Counted from the first letter of the stretch, positions 28,102-37,536 are shown. The stretch is 64,000 bases of DNA from Chitinophagales bacterium (GCA_013299105.1 JAAFJY010000001.1:142978-206977), one strand, 5' to 3'. Numbers and translations are program-made. The notes: generated from the letters alone by a model not told the origin.

Positions 28102-28166
28102 AACAAACCCGGAACTATTTTTACCAAGGTGTACGTTAGCTTTGACTTGACAAATCATCCAAACAA

Positions 28167-28286
28167 ATGCACACCGAGGATAGCATCGAATACCTGCTTA
28201 CCCGTTTTCACGGCCATAGCCTGCCCCTTGCTGAATGGACCCATGAGGCCCATTTGGTCGTAGGCTTGTACCATGTTTATCATTGA
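28167..28286 (+). pseudogene. Truncated N-terminus of a 'WTHEAHL' protein
   Basis: A 39-codon frame starts MHTEDSIEYLLTRF and reaches EWTHEAHLVVGLYHVYH before a TGA. The motif EWTHEAHL near the N-terminus resembles uncharacterised proteins of roughly 150-170 residues that I recall from other bacteria. Here the rest is missing and the following bases do not continue it in any frame I could follow, so it looks like a gene remnant. Confidence 0.5.
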
Positions 28287-28382
28287 GACGAGGGACAATG
28301 ATTTTATTTTTGAAGTATGATCAATGGTGACCAACTGATCATTGGGCAGTCTGCTGAATGCTGCTGTTTTATAAATTATTTT

Positions 28383-28652
28383 CTAGATCGGTGTCCAAGC
28401 CACTGCATTCGAACCTTCTGAATAAGTCCACCTAGTGGGCAAACCACCATCCAAAGACATGGTGGAAACTTTCTTTGGCCCTTTGTAACTGGCAGCATAG
28501 CCGAACGTTCCAAATATCACCCTATCCCATGATAGCAATTGTGTTTTGGATGAAGGGCAGTATCTTGGTAGTCCCCTACGCATCCCTGTGCCATAATTTG
28601 ACTCAAGCCAATTGTTAGGCTTATTGTACATCCTGAAAGAACATTTTTCCAA
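28383..28652 (-). CDS. Small unassigned open frame, possibly a remnant
   Basis: About 89 residues with a TTG start and the ending AVAWTPI. Aromatic and basic residues are frequent (RMYNKPNNWLESNYGTG), so the composition is protein-like. There is no signal peptide or recognised motif. It may be the tail of a decayed gene, as it sits in a degraded region. Confidence 0.25.
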   Translation of the reverse strand: MEKCSFRMYNKPNNWLESNYGTGMRRGLPRYCPSSKTQLLSWDRVIFGTFGYAASYKGPKKVSTMSLDGGLPTRWTYSEGSNAVAWTPI

Positions 28653-28989
28653 CGCATTATACAGTTTTTATTCATTGATTATATTTTTTTGAGCATTTTT
28701 TTGAAACCCTACAAAAAGAAAAAAGGAATAGTTCTTTTGCCAGCCGTACACTTTTTTTCAGGTAAAACAGCTGAAAAAATCATGATAGTTCTTTGATAAT
28801 ATCGAGAAAAGATAGTAAGGCAAATCAGTCGGAGACTTGAGGGCTTTTTGAGCCAGGGTTATAGGCGGGGTGCTTTTGCTGCGCATCTTTGGCATGCTGA
28901 TTACCCTGGCCTGGAGCATTTGGGTGACTTATTGGGTTCGGGTGCGGATGGGGTGAGGTTTTTCCAAAGGACTGATTTTGGGGTGTCCA

Positions 28990-29094
28990 GGCCGCGAAGC
29001 GGGCCAATTCTGAAAATTCTTTCAAATTCTGTCTCGGACAACGTCATGCAAGAAATTCTGTAATTCTGCCATTTTGAAAATTCTGGTTTAGACA
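28990..29094 (+). repeat. Family D ATTCTG repeat (copy D1)
   Basis: Opens with the small palindrome GGCCGCGAAGCGGGCC, then repeated AATTCTG/AAATTCTG units, ending GAAAATTCTGGTTTAGAC. A second GCTGGTTTAGAC end follows at 29113-29124. Confidence 0.7.
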
Positions 29095-29249
29095 AAAAAA
29101 TCTCGCTGGTAATGCTGGTTTAGACTTAGCATTTTTGAGAAATTAGAAAGCTTTATTTTTGCTGCGTTTCTTAAGCAGCGCAAAAAACGTGATTCCCTTC
29201 TTTCAACACTCCATTTCTCCCTACCTTCGCGATCAATTTTTACCAAAAC

Positions 29250-29783
29250 ATGTGGAACAAGAACCTCACCAAGTGCCTGGCACTTGCCCTTTTTGCCAGC
29301 TTATTGGCTTGCAAGCCCAAACCAGCGCCCACTGCCGAAAGCCTAAATGCCGAGATCAAAAAAATCGAAGCCCAATTTCGTGAAACCAAAATGCCAGATA
29401 CGGCACTGGTGCGACAATATGTGGTTTTGGCCCGCCAATTGGCCGCCCTTTTTCCCAAAGACAGCCTGGCCCCAAGCCGACTCATCCGTGCAGCTGAAGC
29501 CAGCAATGTGATTGGCCAACACGAACAAGCCATTGAACTTTGGGCTGAAATGCAGCGCAAATACCCCGTGCACGAGCGTGCTGCCGATGCCGCCTTCATG
29601 CAGGCTTTTGTAGCCGAAAATGATTTGAAAGACCGCAAAAAAGCCATCGAATTGTACCAACGTTTTCTGCAACAATACCCTAAACACCCAATAGCCGATG
29701 ACGCTGAACTGTTGATCGAAAACCTGCGCCAAGGTCTTACCGACCAGGAACTCATCGAACAGTTCAAGGAAAAAGAACAATAA
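29250..29783 (+). CDS. TPR lipoprotein (BamD/YbgF-like repeats)
   Basis: A 177-residue protein with a lipobox LLACK (cysteine 21). Two to three TPR units are visible: QHEQAIELWAEMQRKYPVHE and DRKKAIELYQRFLQQYPKHP, the latter with the classic 'A..lyq.fl..yP' spacing of BamD/YbgF outer-membrane assembly factors. It is too short to be BamD itself. It is the first gene of a plus-strand cluster with a thioredoxin protein, thiL and sdaA. Confidence 0.75.
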   Translation: MWNKNLTKCLALALFASLLACKPKPAPTAESLNAEIKKIEAQFRETKMPDTALVRQYVVLARQLAALFPKDSLAPSRLIRAAEASNVIGQHEQAIELWAEMQRKYPVHERAADAAFMQAFVAENDLKDRKKAIELYQRFLQQYPKHPIADDAELLIENLRQGLTDQELIEQFKEKEQ

Positions 29784-29850
29784 TTGACTCAGGATTGTAT
29801 TTTTGTAGGTGTATAAACCTCCTGTTGTTCCAAAAAGAAATCAACTGACA

Positions 29851-31029
29851 ATGAAAAGAATAAACCATACCATCGCCTTTTTCTGCTTGCTGTGCTCGGC
29901 TTTCAGCCTCTCAGCCCAAGGCATCGAGTTTTTTCACGGCGACTTTGCAGAAGCCTTGGAAGAAGCCAAAAAGCAAGAAAAACCCATTTTTGTGGACGCC
30001 TACACCACCTGGTGTGGACCATGCAAAATGATGGCCAAAAACGTGTTCACTAACCAACAGGTAGGCGATTTTTTCAACGCCAATTTTGTCAGTGTAAAGA
30101 TTGACATGGAGCAAGCCGATGGTTTGAGCTTTCAAAAAACTTATCCGGTGACGGCTTACCCTACCTTATATTTCATTGGTTCAGATGGCAAAGTGCTCAA
30201 GCGCATCATTGGCGCAAAAGGCACGGACGCTTTTATCAATGAGGCCAAATCAGTACTCGGCAAGTCGGAAAACCTCGAACAACTGGCCAAAACCTACGAA
30301 AAAGGCAACCGCGAGCCCGCGTTCGTGTACAAATACATCCGCGCAATGAACATGGCCAACAAGTCGAATCCCAAAGTGGTGAACGACTACCTGCGCTCGC
30401 AAAGTAACCTGACGGATGATTGGAACCGCAAAATCGTATTTGAAGCCGCTACCAACCAAAGCGATACCAAAGCCTTCGAATTACTCACTGCCGACCGCGA
30501 GGGAATCAGCAAACTAATCGGTAAAGAAAAAGTGGACAATGTGATCCTTTATGCTTGTCGCAACACGGCCAAAAAAGCGGTGAGCATGAAAAGTGAGGAT
30601 TTGCTGAAGGCCACTAAAAAACAAGTACAGACCTTGCTGCCTGAGCGCGCCAAAGCATTTGCTGCACGCTGCGACCTGGATCAAGCCAGCAACAACGAAG
30701 ACGACAAAGCCTACGTCAGCGCGGCAAATGACTTCGCCAAAGCAGGTGAAACCGAAACTCCCGCCGACTTGCGCGACGTGTCTTTCAACCTGAAAGAAAT
30801 GTCGGAAAAAGGGGTAAAAGGTGCGCTGGATGCAGCCCTGGCTTGCATCAAAGTCGCAGCTGAAAAAAGCAAGCAATCAATCTACACCCTCAGTTATGCC
30901 GACCTTTTATTGATGAAAGGCGATAAAAAGCAAGCCAAAATCATGGCCGAAAAAGCAATGAAACTGGCTGAAGCAGAAGGGGATGACGCGCAATTGCGGG
31001 TAAAGAGTTTTATGATGAAATTAAGCTAA
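29851..31029 (+). CDS. Exported thioredoxin-domain protein
   Basis: The start at 29851 (MKRINHTIAFF) gives 392 residues with a signal peptide ending LSAQG (about residue 22). Residues 25-135 form a thioredoxin fold with the active site TTWCGPCKMM and the cis-proline segment TAYPTLYFIG. The C-terminal 250 residues are helical, TPR-like (DKKQAKIMAEKAMKLAEAEG). It is probably a periplasmic thiol-disulphide protein acting on a partner held by the helical domain. It ends 7 nt before thiL. Confidence 0.85.
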   Translation: MKRINHTIAFFCLLCSAFSLSAQGIEFFHGDFAEALEEAKKQEKPIFVDAYTTWCGPCKMMAKNVFTNQQVGDFFNANFVSVKIDMEQADGLSFQKTYPVTAYPTLYFIGSDGKVLKRIIGAKGTDAFINEAKSVLGKSENLEQLAKTYEKGNREPAFVYKYIRAMNMANKSNPKVVNDYLRSQSNLTDDWNRKIVFEAATNQSDTKAFELLTADREGISKLIGKEKVDNVILYACRNTAKKAVSMKSEDLLKATKKQVQTLLPERAKAFAARCDLDQASNNEDDKAYVSAANDFAKAGETETPADLRDVSFNLKEMSEKGVKGALDAALACIKVAAEKSKQSIYTLSYADLLLMKGDKKQAKIMAEKAMKLAEAEGDDAQLRVKSFMMKLS

Positions 31030-31036
31030 ACCAAGG

Positions 31037-32068
31037 GTGAGCGAAACAACACGTACTGATATCAACAGCCTCGGTGAATTCGGGCTGATCAAACATTTGA
31101 CAGGAAAATTCCCCCTTGTCCAGCCTTCGAGCAAAAAAGGCATAGGTGATGATGGGGCGGTGATCGACAACCAGGGCTTTCACACTGTGGTGTCAACTGA
31201 CATGTTGGTAGAGGGCATTCACTTCGATTTGATGTACAGCCCACTGAAACATTTGGGCTACAAATCGGTAGTGGTCAATCTTTCCGATATTTTCGCCATG
31301 AATGCCATTCCTCGGCAAATCACAGTGAGCATTGCCATTTCTAACCGCTTTTCGGTAGAGGCCCTCGATGAATTGTATGAGGGCATCCGGGCGGCATGTG
31401 AGCACTACCAAGTAGACCTCATCGGTGGAGATACGACTTCATCCTTGCGCGGCTTGATCATTTCCATTACTGCCATCGGGCAGGTGGAACCAGGCAAGGC
31501 GGTCTATCGCAATACTGCCAAAGTTGGCGACCAAATCTGCATCACTGGCGACTTGGGCGCAGCTTACCTGGGCTTGCAAATCCTGGAGCGCGAAAAGCAA
31601 ATTTACCTCGACAGCCCTGAGGTGCAACCCGACCTGGAGGAACAAAACTATATCGTAGGGCGACAATTGAAGCCTGAAGCGCGGGGCGACATGATCGCTT
31701 TGTTCGCTCAAAATGGCATTGTACCAACTTCTATGATCGACATCTCGGATGGTCTGGCTTCGGAGTTGTACCATATTTGTACGCAATCAGGCGTTGGAGC
31801 TTACCTAGAGGAAGACGGTATTCCCATTCACCCTGATGCACAAATGCAAGCCCTCAAATTCAGCCTCGACCCAGTGACTTGTGCACTCAGCGGTGGCGAA
31901 GACTATGAGCTGCTCTTTACCATTGATCCCAAAGACCTCGAAAAAGTGCGTTTCCTGCCCGACATCTACATCGCTGGCGAAATTGTGGACGCCAAGGATG
32001 GGATTAAACTGCACACCAAAGGCGGCAATATCCACCCCATCACGGCCCAGGGCTGGAAGCATTTTTGA
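31037..32068 (+). CDS. thiL: Thiamine-monophosphate kinase
   Basis: A 343-residue enzyme starting at GTG 31037. Characteristic segments: GIGDDGAVID (near 36, nucleotide/Mg site), STDMLVEGIHFDL, GGDTTSS, ITGDLGAAYLGL, DISDGLASEL and ALSGGEDYELLFT. It phosphorylates thiamine monophosphate to the diphosphate cofactor in the cytosol, and belongs to the PurM/SelD ATP-binding superfamily. No other thi gene is present in the window. The gene follows the thioredoxin gene by 7 nt and precedes sdaA by 17 nt. Confidence 0.95.
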   Translation: MSETTRTDINSLGEFGLIKHLTGKFPLVQPSSKKGIGDDGAVIDNQGFHTVVSTDMLVEGIHFDLMYSPLKHLGYKSVVVNLSDIFAMNAIPRQITVSIAISNRFSVEALDELYEGIRAACEHYQVDLIGGDTTSSLRGLIISITAIGQVEPGKAVYRNTAKVGDQICITGDLGAAYLGLQILEREKQIYLDSPEVQPDLEEQNYIVGRQLKPEARGDMIALFAQNGIVPTSMIDISDGLASELYHICTQSGVGAYLEEDGIPIHPDAQMQALKFSLDPVTCALSGGEDYELLFTIDPKDLEKVRFLPDIYIAGEIVDAKDGIKLHTKGGNIHPITAQGWKHF

Positions 32069-32085
32069 GAAAAACCTAGCACTTA

Positions 32086-33516
32086 ATGGACTTCATCAGT
32101 GTTTTCGACATGTTGAAAATTGGCATTGGCCCTTCCAGTTCACATACCTTGGGACCCTGGCGAGCGGCTGAACGCTTTGTCAAGGAGCTGAAAACAGGAG
32201 GTCTTTTGCAGCGAGTTCAAAGCCTGGAGGTACATTTATACGGCTCTTTGGCCCTCACTGGAAAAGGGCACGGTACCGACATCGCCATACTGATGGGCCT
32301 GAGCGGCAAAGACCCCGTAACAGTCCCGGTAGAAGAGGTCAAAACCCTGCCCCTTTTCATCCAGGAGAAAAGGATACTTCGACTTGGTGATGAACAATCC
32401 ATCCGGTTCGATCCCGAAATGGACATCCATTTCCACGATTACACCATGCTGCATTACCACGCCAATGGGATGCGTTTGCACGTTTTTGATGAACATGGGT
32501 GCATGTTGCACCAAGGTACTTTTTATTCGATTGGTGGTGGTTTTGTGGTCAAAGAAGGTGAAGAGAACGTAAGCAAAGAAGACGTTCCGCAGGTGCCATT
32601 CGTGATCACATGTGGCAATGACTTGAGTGCCTGGTGCCAGCAAAGCAAGTTGTCGATTTCTGACATTGTCTACGAAAACGAGCAGCGCCTGCGCAGCCGC
32701 GCTGAGATCAACGACGGGCTCCTGGCCATTTGGCGCACTATGCTCGACGCTATGTACCGGGGCTGTCACACCAAAGGCATCCTGCCTGGTGGCCTGGAAG
32801 TAGCCCGCCGCGCCAGCGAAATCAATGAAAAAATGCTGGCCGATGCCGAATACTCGAAAGCTGAAACTTGGATGCGACAAATCCGGCATTCGCGTTTTGG
32901 CTTTTCTGAAATCATCAAATGGATCGGCTGCTTTGCCCTGGCGGTGAATGAAGAAAACGCCAATTTTGGCCGCATCGTCACTGCGCCCACCAATGGGGCG
33001 GCGGGAGTGATTCCCTCCGTGTTGATGTACTATTTGTGTTTTGAAAACCCCAAAGCTACCGAGCAGGATTTGATTCGTTTTCTGCTGGTAGCAGGCCAAG
33101 TCGGGTCCCTCTTCAAGCAAGGCTCGACCATCAGCGCGGCCATGGGCGGCTGCCAGGCCGAAATCGGCGTATCGAGTGCGATGGCCGCAGCAGCCTTGGC
33201 CGAGCGCATCGGCGGCAGCCCCGAACAAGCCTTGATGGCTGCCGAAATTGCGATGGAGCACCACTTGGGCCTCACCTGCGATCCCGTAGGCGGCCTGGTG
33301 CAAGTTCCCTGTATCGAACGCAACTCGATGGGTGCGGTGAAGGCCATTACAGCCGCTAAAATTGCCGTAGAAAGCGATCCCACCAAGGCCAAAGTGCCCC
33401 TCGATACGGTCATCAAAACCATGTGGGAAACCGCCCAAGACATGAACCACAAGTACAAAGAAACCAGCCTGGGCGGCCTGGCAGTGAATATTGCCATCGC
33501 TTTGCCGGAGTGTTGA
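32086..33516 (+). CDS. sdaA: L-serine ammonia-lyase (single-chain, iron-sulfur)
   Basis: A 476-residue protein with the fused beta-alpha architecture of [4Fe-4S] L-serine dehydratases. The N-terminal part has SVFDMLKIGIGPSSSHTLGP. The alpha part has IVTAPTNGAAGVIPSVLMYY, GSTISAAMGGCQAEIGVSSA and HLGLTCDPVGGLVQVPCIER, which carry the cluster cysteines. It deaminates serine to pyruvate in the cytosol. It is the last gene of the 29250-33516 cluster. A region of three stacked repeats begins 57 bp after its stop. Confidence 0.95.
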   Translation: MDFISVFDMLKIGIGPSSSHTLGPWRAAERFVKELKTGGLLQRVQSLEVHLYGSLALTGKGHGTDIAILMGLSGKDPVTVPVEEVKTLPLFIQEKRILRLGDEQSIRFDPEMDIHFHDYTMLHYHANGMRLHVFDEHGCMLHQGTFYSIGGGFVVKEGEENVSKEDVPQVPFVITCGNDLSAWCQQSKLSISDIVYENEQRLRSRAEINDGLLAIWRTMLDAMYRGCHTKGILPGGLEVARRASEINEKMLADAEYSKAETWMRQIRHSRFGFSEIIKWIGCFALAVNEENANFGRIVTAPTNGAAGVIPSVLMYYLCFENPKATEQDLIRFLLVAGQVGSLFKQGSTISAAMGGCQAEIGVSSAMAAAALAERIGGSPEQALMAAEIAMEHHLGLTCDPVGGLVQVPCIERNSMGAVKAITAAKIAVESDPTKAKVPLDTVIKTMWETAQDMNHKYKETSLGGLAVNIAIALPEC

Positions 33517-33572
33517 TTTTACCTGAGCAACAAGCCGTGAACCATACCCGTTCGCTACTTCGTTGCCCATCC

Positions 33573-33685
33573 TAGGCCGCGAAGCTGGCCAATTCTGAAA
33601 ATTCTTTAAAATCCTGGTTTAGAAAAAATTAGTCAACATCACGCCAGAAATTCTGAAATTCTGTATTTCTGAAAATTCTGGTTTA
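33573..33685 (+). repeat. Family D ATTCTG repeat (copy D2)
   Basis: Same start (GGCCGCGAAGCTGGCC) and ATTCTG units as D1, ending GAAAATTCTGGTTTAG. Immediately there family B copy B2 begins, replacing the AC that follows in D1. Confidence 0.7.
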
Positions 33686-33929
33686 GTAACAAGTCACGAA
33701 TAAACCTTACCAAATCGCAACTGCGGACTTTATAGATTATGCCCTCGCTGCGCGAGGCCATTTTTGGAACACAGATGACACGGATTAAGCGGATTTACAC
33801 GGATTTCCAGCATGACGTTGACCATGACGTTGACCATAATGTTGACCATAATGTTGACCATGATGTTGACCATGATGTTGACCATTAACAATGTTGAAAA
33901 CTGGAAAGGTGTATTTTTGAACCGTTACT
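33685..33929 (+). repeat. Family B element (copy B2, six 12-bp units)
   Basis: Left end AGTAACAAGTCACGAATAAA, right end reading GTGTATTTTTGAACCGTTACT. Within it, six 12-bp units at 33811-33882: CATGACGTTGAC twice, CATAATGTTGAC twice, CATGATGTTGAC twice. B1 and B3 have only two units. Confidence 0.8.
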
Positions 33930-34110
33930 TACACTAAATATCTCGTTCGATTGTTGAGACCACGTTCTCCGATTTTTTTAGTATATTAACGTGAATTCTG
34001 AGTAAAAAAGGTTGTTTTTCGAGGATTTATTCCAGAGAACAGGCAAAGTCTTATCAATTTTAAATTGCAATAATCTCAAACCGTTCAAACGAAAACCTAA
34101 AATATGACAA

Positions 34111-34169
34111 ATTTCCCCAGCGAGCCCCTAAATCATGTGTCGTATATTGTATATTGTCTATCGTATGTC
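34111..34169 (+). repeat. Family C element (copy C2)
   Basis: CCCCAGCGAGCCCCTAAATC then CGTATATTGTATATTGTCTA and TCGTATGT. It ends 75 nt before the SulP start codon, so it lies in the presumed leader. Confidence 0.7.
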
Positions 34170-34243
34170 AAAAAGAACATGCCGAACAAACCGGAACTCG
34201 CGTTATATTACCTTACAAAAAAGCCAAAACGAAGCAGCACCGC

Positions 34244-36010
34244 ATGAAATCCCACTACTGGCAAGACTTCTCGCTACGCCCAATCTGGTGGTCTGGCGTC
34301 AACCGTCGGAGCATGAAGGCCGATTTTTGGGCGGGTTTGACCAATGCCATTGTGGTTTTGCCCCAGGGCATCGCTTTTGCCTTGATTGCGGGTTTACCCC
34401 CTGTATATGGTATTTACACGGCCATTGTTCCCGCCATCGTGGCTGGTTTTTTCGGCTCCTCATTGCACCTCATTTCTGGGCCTAATACGGCAGTATCCTT
34501 GGCCATATTTGCGGCGGTAAGTCCGATGGTTGAGCCTAGTTCCGCCCTGTATTTTTCCGATGTGCTGACTTTGACCTTCTTGGTTGGCATCGTTCAATTG
34601 TTTTTTGGCCTGGCCCGCCTGGGTGTTTTCGTCAATTTTGTTTCGCACACTGTAGTAGTAGGCTTCACCACTGGGGCCGCCTTATTGATCATCAGCAGTC
34701 AGTTGAAAAACATCTCTGGCATTGCCATTCCCAATGGATTTGGGGCTTTTCAGACCTGGCAGTACTTTTTCAGCCACTTGCAGGGCTTCAAGGGGTTTGT
34801 ATTCATGGTGGCGGCGGCCAGTTTTTTGGTCTCGGTCCTTTTCAAGCGCTGGAGCAAAAAATGGCCGTTTTTGGTTTTCGGCAGTGTGGTCGGAGCTGGT
34901 TTGGCGCAGTTGTTGGGCGGTACTTCGGTGGGCATTCAGTTTGTGGGGGCCATTCCGCGCAGTTTGCCGCCTTTTTCCTGGCCGCATTTCGACATTGTGC
35001 AGATGCGCATCCTTTTTCCCGATGGCTTCGCCCTAGCCATGATCGGCCTGATCCAAACGGTGGCCATCAGCAAGGGTTTGGCTTCGCAATCAGGTCAAAG
35101 GATCAACAACAACCGCGAGTTTTTTGGGCAGGGTTTGTCCAACTTGGTGGCCAGTTTTTTCTCCTGTTTTGCCAGTTCGGGCTCTTTTACCCGCTCGGCC
35201 TTGAACTACCAATCGGGGGCGCAGACTCCCCTTTCCGGCGTTTTTTCGGCCTTGATTTTGATGGTCATTGTGCTGTTTATCTCGCCTTTGACTGCCTATT
35301 TGCCCATTCCAACCATGGGCGGCATCATCCTGCTGGTGGCGCTCAACCTGATTGACCTGCACGAAATTCGCCGCATTTTTCGGTCCAGCCGAATGGAGAC
35401 CACGGTGTTCAGTGTTACTTTTTTGGCTACTTTGTTGTTCGATCTGGAATATGCCATTTTGCTGGGCATCATCACTTCTCTGTCTTTCTTTTTGTACAAA
35501 ATATCCACGCCACACATTGCCATCATGGCCCCGGACCCCGTCAAGCCCGACAACAGCCTCACCTACATCGTGCGCAAACCTGAGCTGCGCGAGTGCAGCC
35601 AAATCAAGTTGGTGCGCATCGATGGCCCTATTTTTTATGGCTCAGTGGAGCACATTGCCGCTTTTTTTGACACCCTGCGCCAAAGCGATGCCAAGTACTG
35701 CCTGCTGCTCTGCGAGGGAGTCAATTTCATCGGCTTGGCAGGTGCCCAATGGCTGAGTGAAGAGGCTGAATTGTGGAAAAAACGCGGCGGTGGCCTCTAC
35801 TTTTCCAACCTCAAAGTCATCGCCCAGGATGTGTTGAACACCAGTGGCTACAAAAATCAAATCAGCCCCGATCATTTCTTTTTGGCCAAAAAAGACGCCA
35901 TCCATTACCTCTATTCCCTGATGCCCGATGAGGTATGCGCCAATTGCGAGCAGCGGGTGTTTGGGGAGTGTCGGGCCAAAGCGCGTAAGTATTTGGAGCA
36001 GGATTTTTAG
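34244..36010 (+). CDS. SulP-family anion transporter with STAS domain
   Basis: The start at 34244 (MKSHYWQDFSLRPIWW) gives 588 residues; the upstream extension from 34154 runs through a family C repeat. About 12 membrane segments begin with the SulP signature region NAIVVLPQGIAFALIAGLPP and VYGIYTAIVPAIVAG, followed by ISGPNTAVSLAIFA. A cytoplasmic STAS domain covers about 455-560 (IKLVRIDGPIFYGSVEHI). Members carry sulfate, bicarbonate or other anions. The substrate cannot be read here and no sulfate-assimilation genes lie nearby. A perfect 20-bp palindrome follows the stop by 3 nt. Confidence 0.85.
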   Translation: MKSHYWQDFSLRPIWWSGVNRRSMKADFWAGLTNAIVVLPQGIAFALIAGLPPVYGIYTAIVPAIVAGFFGSSLHLISGPNTAVSLAIFAAVSPMVEPSSALYFSDVLTLTFLVGIVQLFFGLARLGVFVNFVSHTVVVGFTTGAALLIISSQLKNISGIAIPNGFGAFQTWQYFFSHLQGFKGFVFMVAAASFLVSVLFKRWSKKWPFLVFGSVVGAGLAQLLGGTSVGIQFVGAIPRSLPPFSWPHFDIVQMRILFPDGFALAMIGLIQTVAISKGLASQSGQRINNNREFFGQGLSNLVASFFSCFASSGSFTRSALNYQSGAQTPLSGVFSALILMVIVLFISPLTAYLPIPTMGGIILLVALNLIDLHEIRRIFRSSRMETTVFSVTFLATLLFDLEYAILLGIITSLSFFLYKISTPHIAIMAPDPVKPDNSLTYIVRKPELRECSQIKLVRIDGPIFYGSVEHIAAFFDTLRQSDAKYCLLLCEGVNFIGLAGAQWLSEEAELWKKRGGGLYFSNLKVIAQDVLNTSGYKNQISPDHFFLAKKDAIHYLYSLMPDEVCANCEQRVFGECRAKARKYLEQDF

Positions 36011-36013
36011 TAG

Positions 36014-36033
36014 AGACAGGGCATGCCCTGTCT
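36014..36033. repeat. Perfect 20-bp palindrome (GGCATGCC core)
   Basis: AGACAGGGCATGCCCTGTCT starts 3 nt after the SulP stop. It resembles short GGCATGCC-centred palindromes repeated in some other bacterial genomes. It could act as a bidirectional terminator or 3'-end stabiliser; no T run follows. Confidence 0.6.
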
Positions 36034-36150
36034 AACGCTACGCTAGAAGTCACCAAATTGAGAGGTCTTGCATCTTTCCTCAAAGTGTTATATATTTGTT
36101 ATTTCGACAGCGATAAGGTAAACATTTAGAGGGAAGTCAAAACTACATTA

Positions 36151-36180
36151 GGAAATTCCGTAAATGCTGGTTTAGACCTA
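36151..36180 (+). repeat. Family D fragment
   Basis: GGAAATTCCG followed by TAAATGCTGGTTTAGACCTA, matching the right end of the family D repeats near 29113. Confidence 0.5.
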
Positions 36181-36240
36181 CCCAATTTAGATCTTTTCAC
36201 CCCTCACCTCCCAAAATGGTGAGTGCTTAAATACACTGCG

Positions 36241-37509
36241 ATGCTAAAAATCACACTATTTTACCCAAAACAAGCCATGAGCTATGGCTCCCTGATCTGC
36301 AAAAGCCTGTTTTTGCTCCTCTTTGTCTCCAGCCAGTTGCTTATTGCCCAAAACAGGGATTTTACCCTGAAGCTGACTTACCACGAGAATCGGAAGATTG
36401 AAAAACATTTTACCGAAGAGCGAAAAAACAACACAGTTAAAGCCTTGGGTGAGGTGGAAGGCGCACGGGAAATGGTAGATTTGATGGATGCCGATCACCT
36501 TGTTTATGAGCACTACGTTCACAAAGACACCACCTTTTCCTTGACATTTCTTAATGATAAATTGACACGAAACACTGGTCTCAAGTTCGATGGGATTAGC
36601 TGGATGGTCAACTTAGGCAATGGAGATTGGATAACTTTTACGCCTACACAAATAGAGAAAGGTGTAAATGATTTTTACAAAATGGTCAAGCTACCTCCCC
36701 CTCCACCTGGTGAAGTCAAAACTAAAAAGTTTAAGAAACAAGAAGTTGTCAATGGTTTTACCTGCGACGTTTGGGAAGAATACCTGACAGCATTTGACAG
36801 CGAAACGACTTACTGGACCGCTTCTGCGGACCACCTGAATTATGCATTCCCTGAGAGCAGACTGGTTTATAAAAATCAACTGGTAATCAAGTCTGTAACC
36901 AATTCAGTCATTTTAGGACCACGAGAAGAAGAACTCCTACTCATAAAAATCGACACCATCTTCGGCTTCAACATCATGAGCGAGCTAAACAGGCTGATGC
37001 GCGAAAAAGAAGGCATGTATCAGGACTACGCCAACCTTGAGCAAAACCAAGCCTTGCCCAAAAGACAAAAAACGGAATGGCAAATCGACAACCTGTACTT
37101 CAAAGGCATCGAAGCAGGCCAAATCCTGAACCTGAAGGACTTGATGGGCGATGCGGAATTCTTGCTGATCGACATCTGGGCATCCTGGTGCGGACCTTGC
37201 GTGAGGGCTTTTCCAGAGTTGCAAAAACTGAAGCAAGAATACCAGGGCAATTTGCAAATCCTGTCGCTGAACCACGGAGATACCCAAATCGAAAAAGTAC
37301 AGGCTGTTTTGCAAAAACAAGCACCTACCTGGCCGCTGGGCTTTGCCTCGCACCAGGTTCACCACCTCCTGAGTCCCGTGAAAGCTTACCCGGTAATGGT
37401 GGTTTTTGACCGCAATGGGAAAGTGGTGGTGCAAGGCGATCCTAGCCTGGATTTTACCAAGATTCGAAATTTCCTGGACGAGCAGTTGCAGGCCCTAGGG
37501 CGCAAGTAA
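36241..37509 (+). CDS. Exported GLPGLI-like protein fused to TlpA thioredoxin (paralogue 1)
   Basis: The ATG at 36241 gives 422 residues; a second ATG at 36277 puts a cleaner signal peptide (ending LLIAQ) at the N-terminus and may be the true start. The N-terminal 260 residues resemble the GLPGLI-type beta domains of Bacteroidota (HENRKIEKHFTEERK, VVNGFTCDVWEEYL). The C-terminal 130 residues are a TlpA-like thioredoxin with WASWCGPCVRAFPEL and cis-proline SPVKAYPVMVVF. It is a periplasmic redox protein, and the fused domain may hold its substrate. A paralogue follows 27 nt downstream. Confidence 0.8.
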   Translation: MLKITLFYPKQAMSYGSLICKSLFLLLFVSSQLLIAQNRDFTLKLTYHENRKIEKHFTEERKNNTVKALGEVEGAREMVDLMDADHLVYEHYVHKDTTFSLTFLNDKLTRNTGLKFDGISWMVNLGNGDWITFTPTQIEKGVNDFYKMVKLPPPPPGEVKTKKFKKQEVVNGFTCDVWEEYLTAFDSETTYWTASADHLNYAFPESRLVYKNQLVIKSVTNSVILGPREEELLLIKIDTIFGFNIMSELNRLMREKEGMYQDYANLEQNQALPKRQKTEWQIDNLYFKGIEAGQILNLKDLMGDAEFLLIDIWASWCGPCVRAFPELQKLKQEYQGNLQILSLNHGDTQIEKVQAVLQKQAPTWPLGFASHQVHHLLSPVKAYPVMVVFDRNGKVVVQGDPSLDFTKIRNFLDEQLQALGRK

Positions 37510-37536
37510 TTTTCGTTTCCCCTATAAATTTCTACC

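Larger units (their letters stand above)
28287..29249. other. Decayed, repeat-containing region
   Basis: It contains a minus-strand 89-codon frame (28383-28652, separate entry), a short membrane-like reading frame around 28850-28960 (GGVLLLRIFGMLITLAWSIW) cut off on both sides, and family D repeats at 28990-29125. No intact gene was recognised until the lipoprotein at 29250. Confidence 0.45.

Noticed and set aside
33811-33882. 12-bp tandem units as a CRISPR array
   Set aside because: Units are contiguous with no spacers and no cas gene is present; it is an internal tandem repeat of family B.
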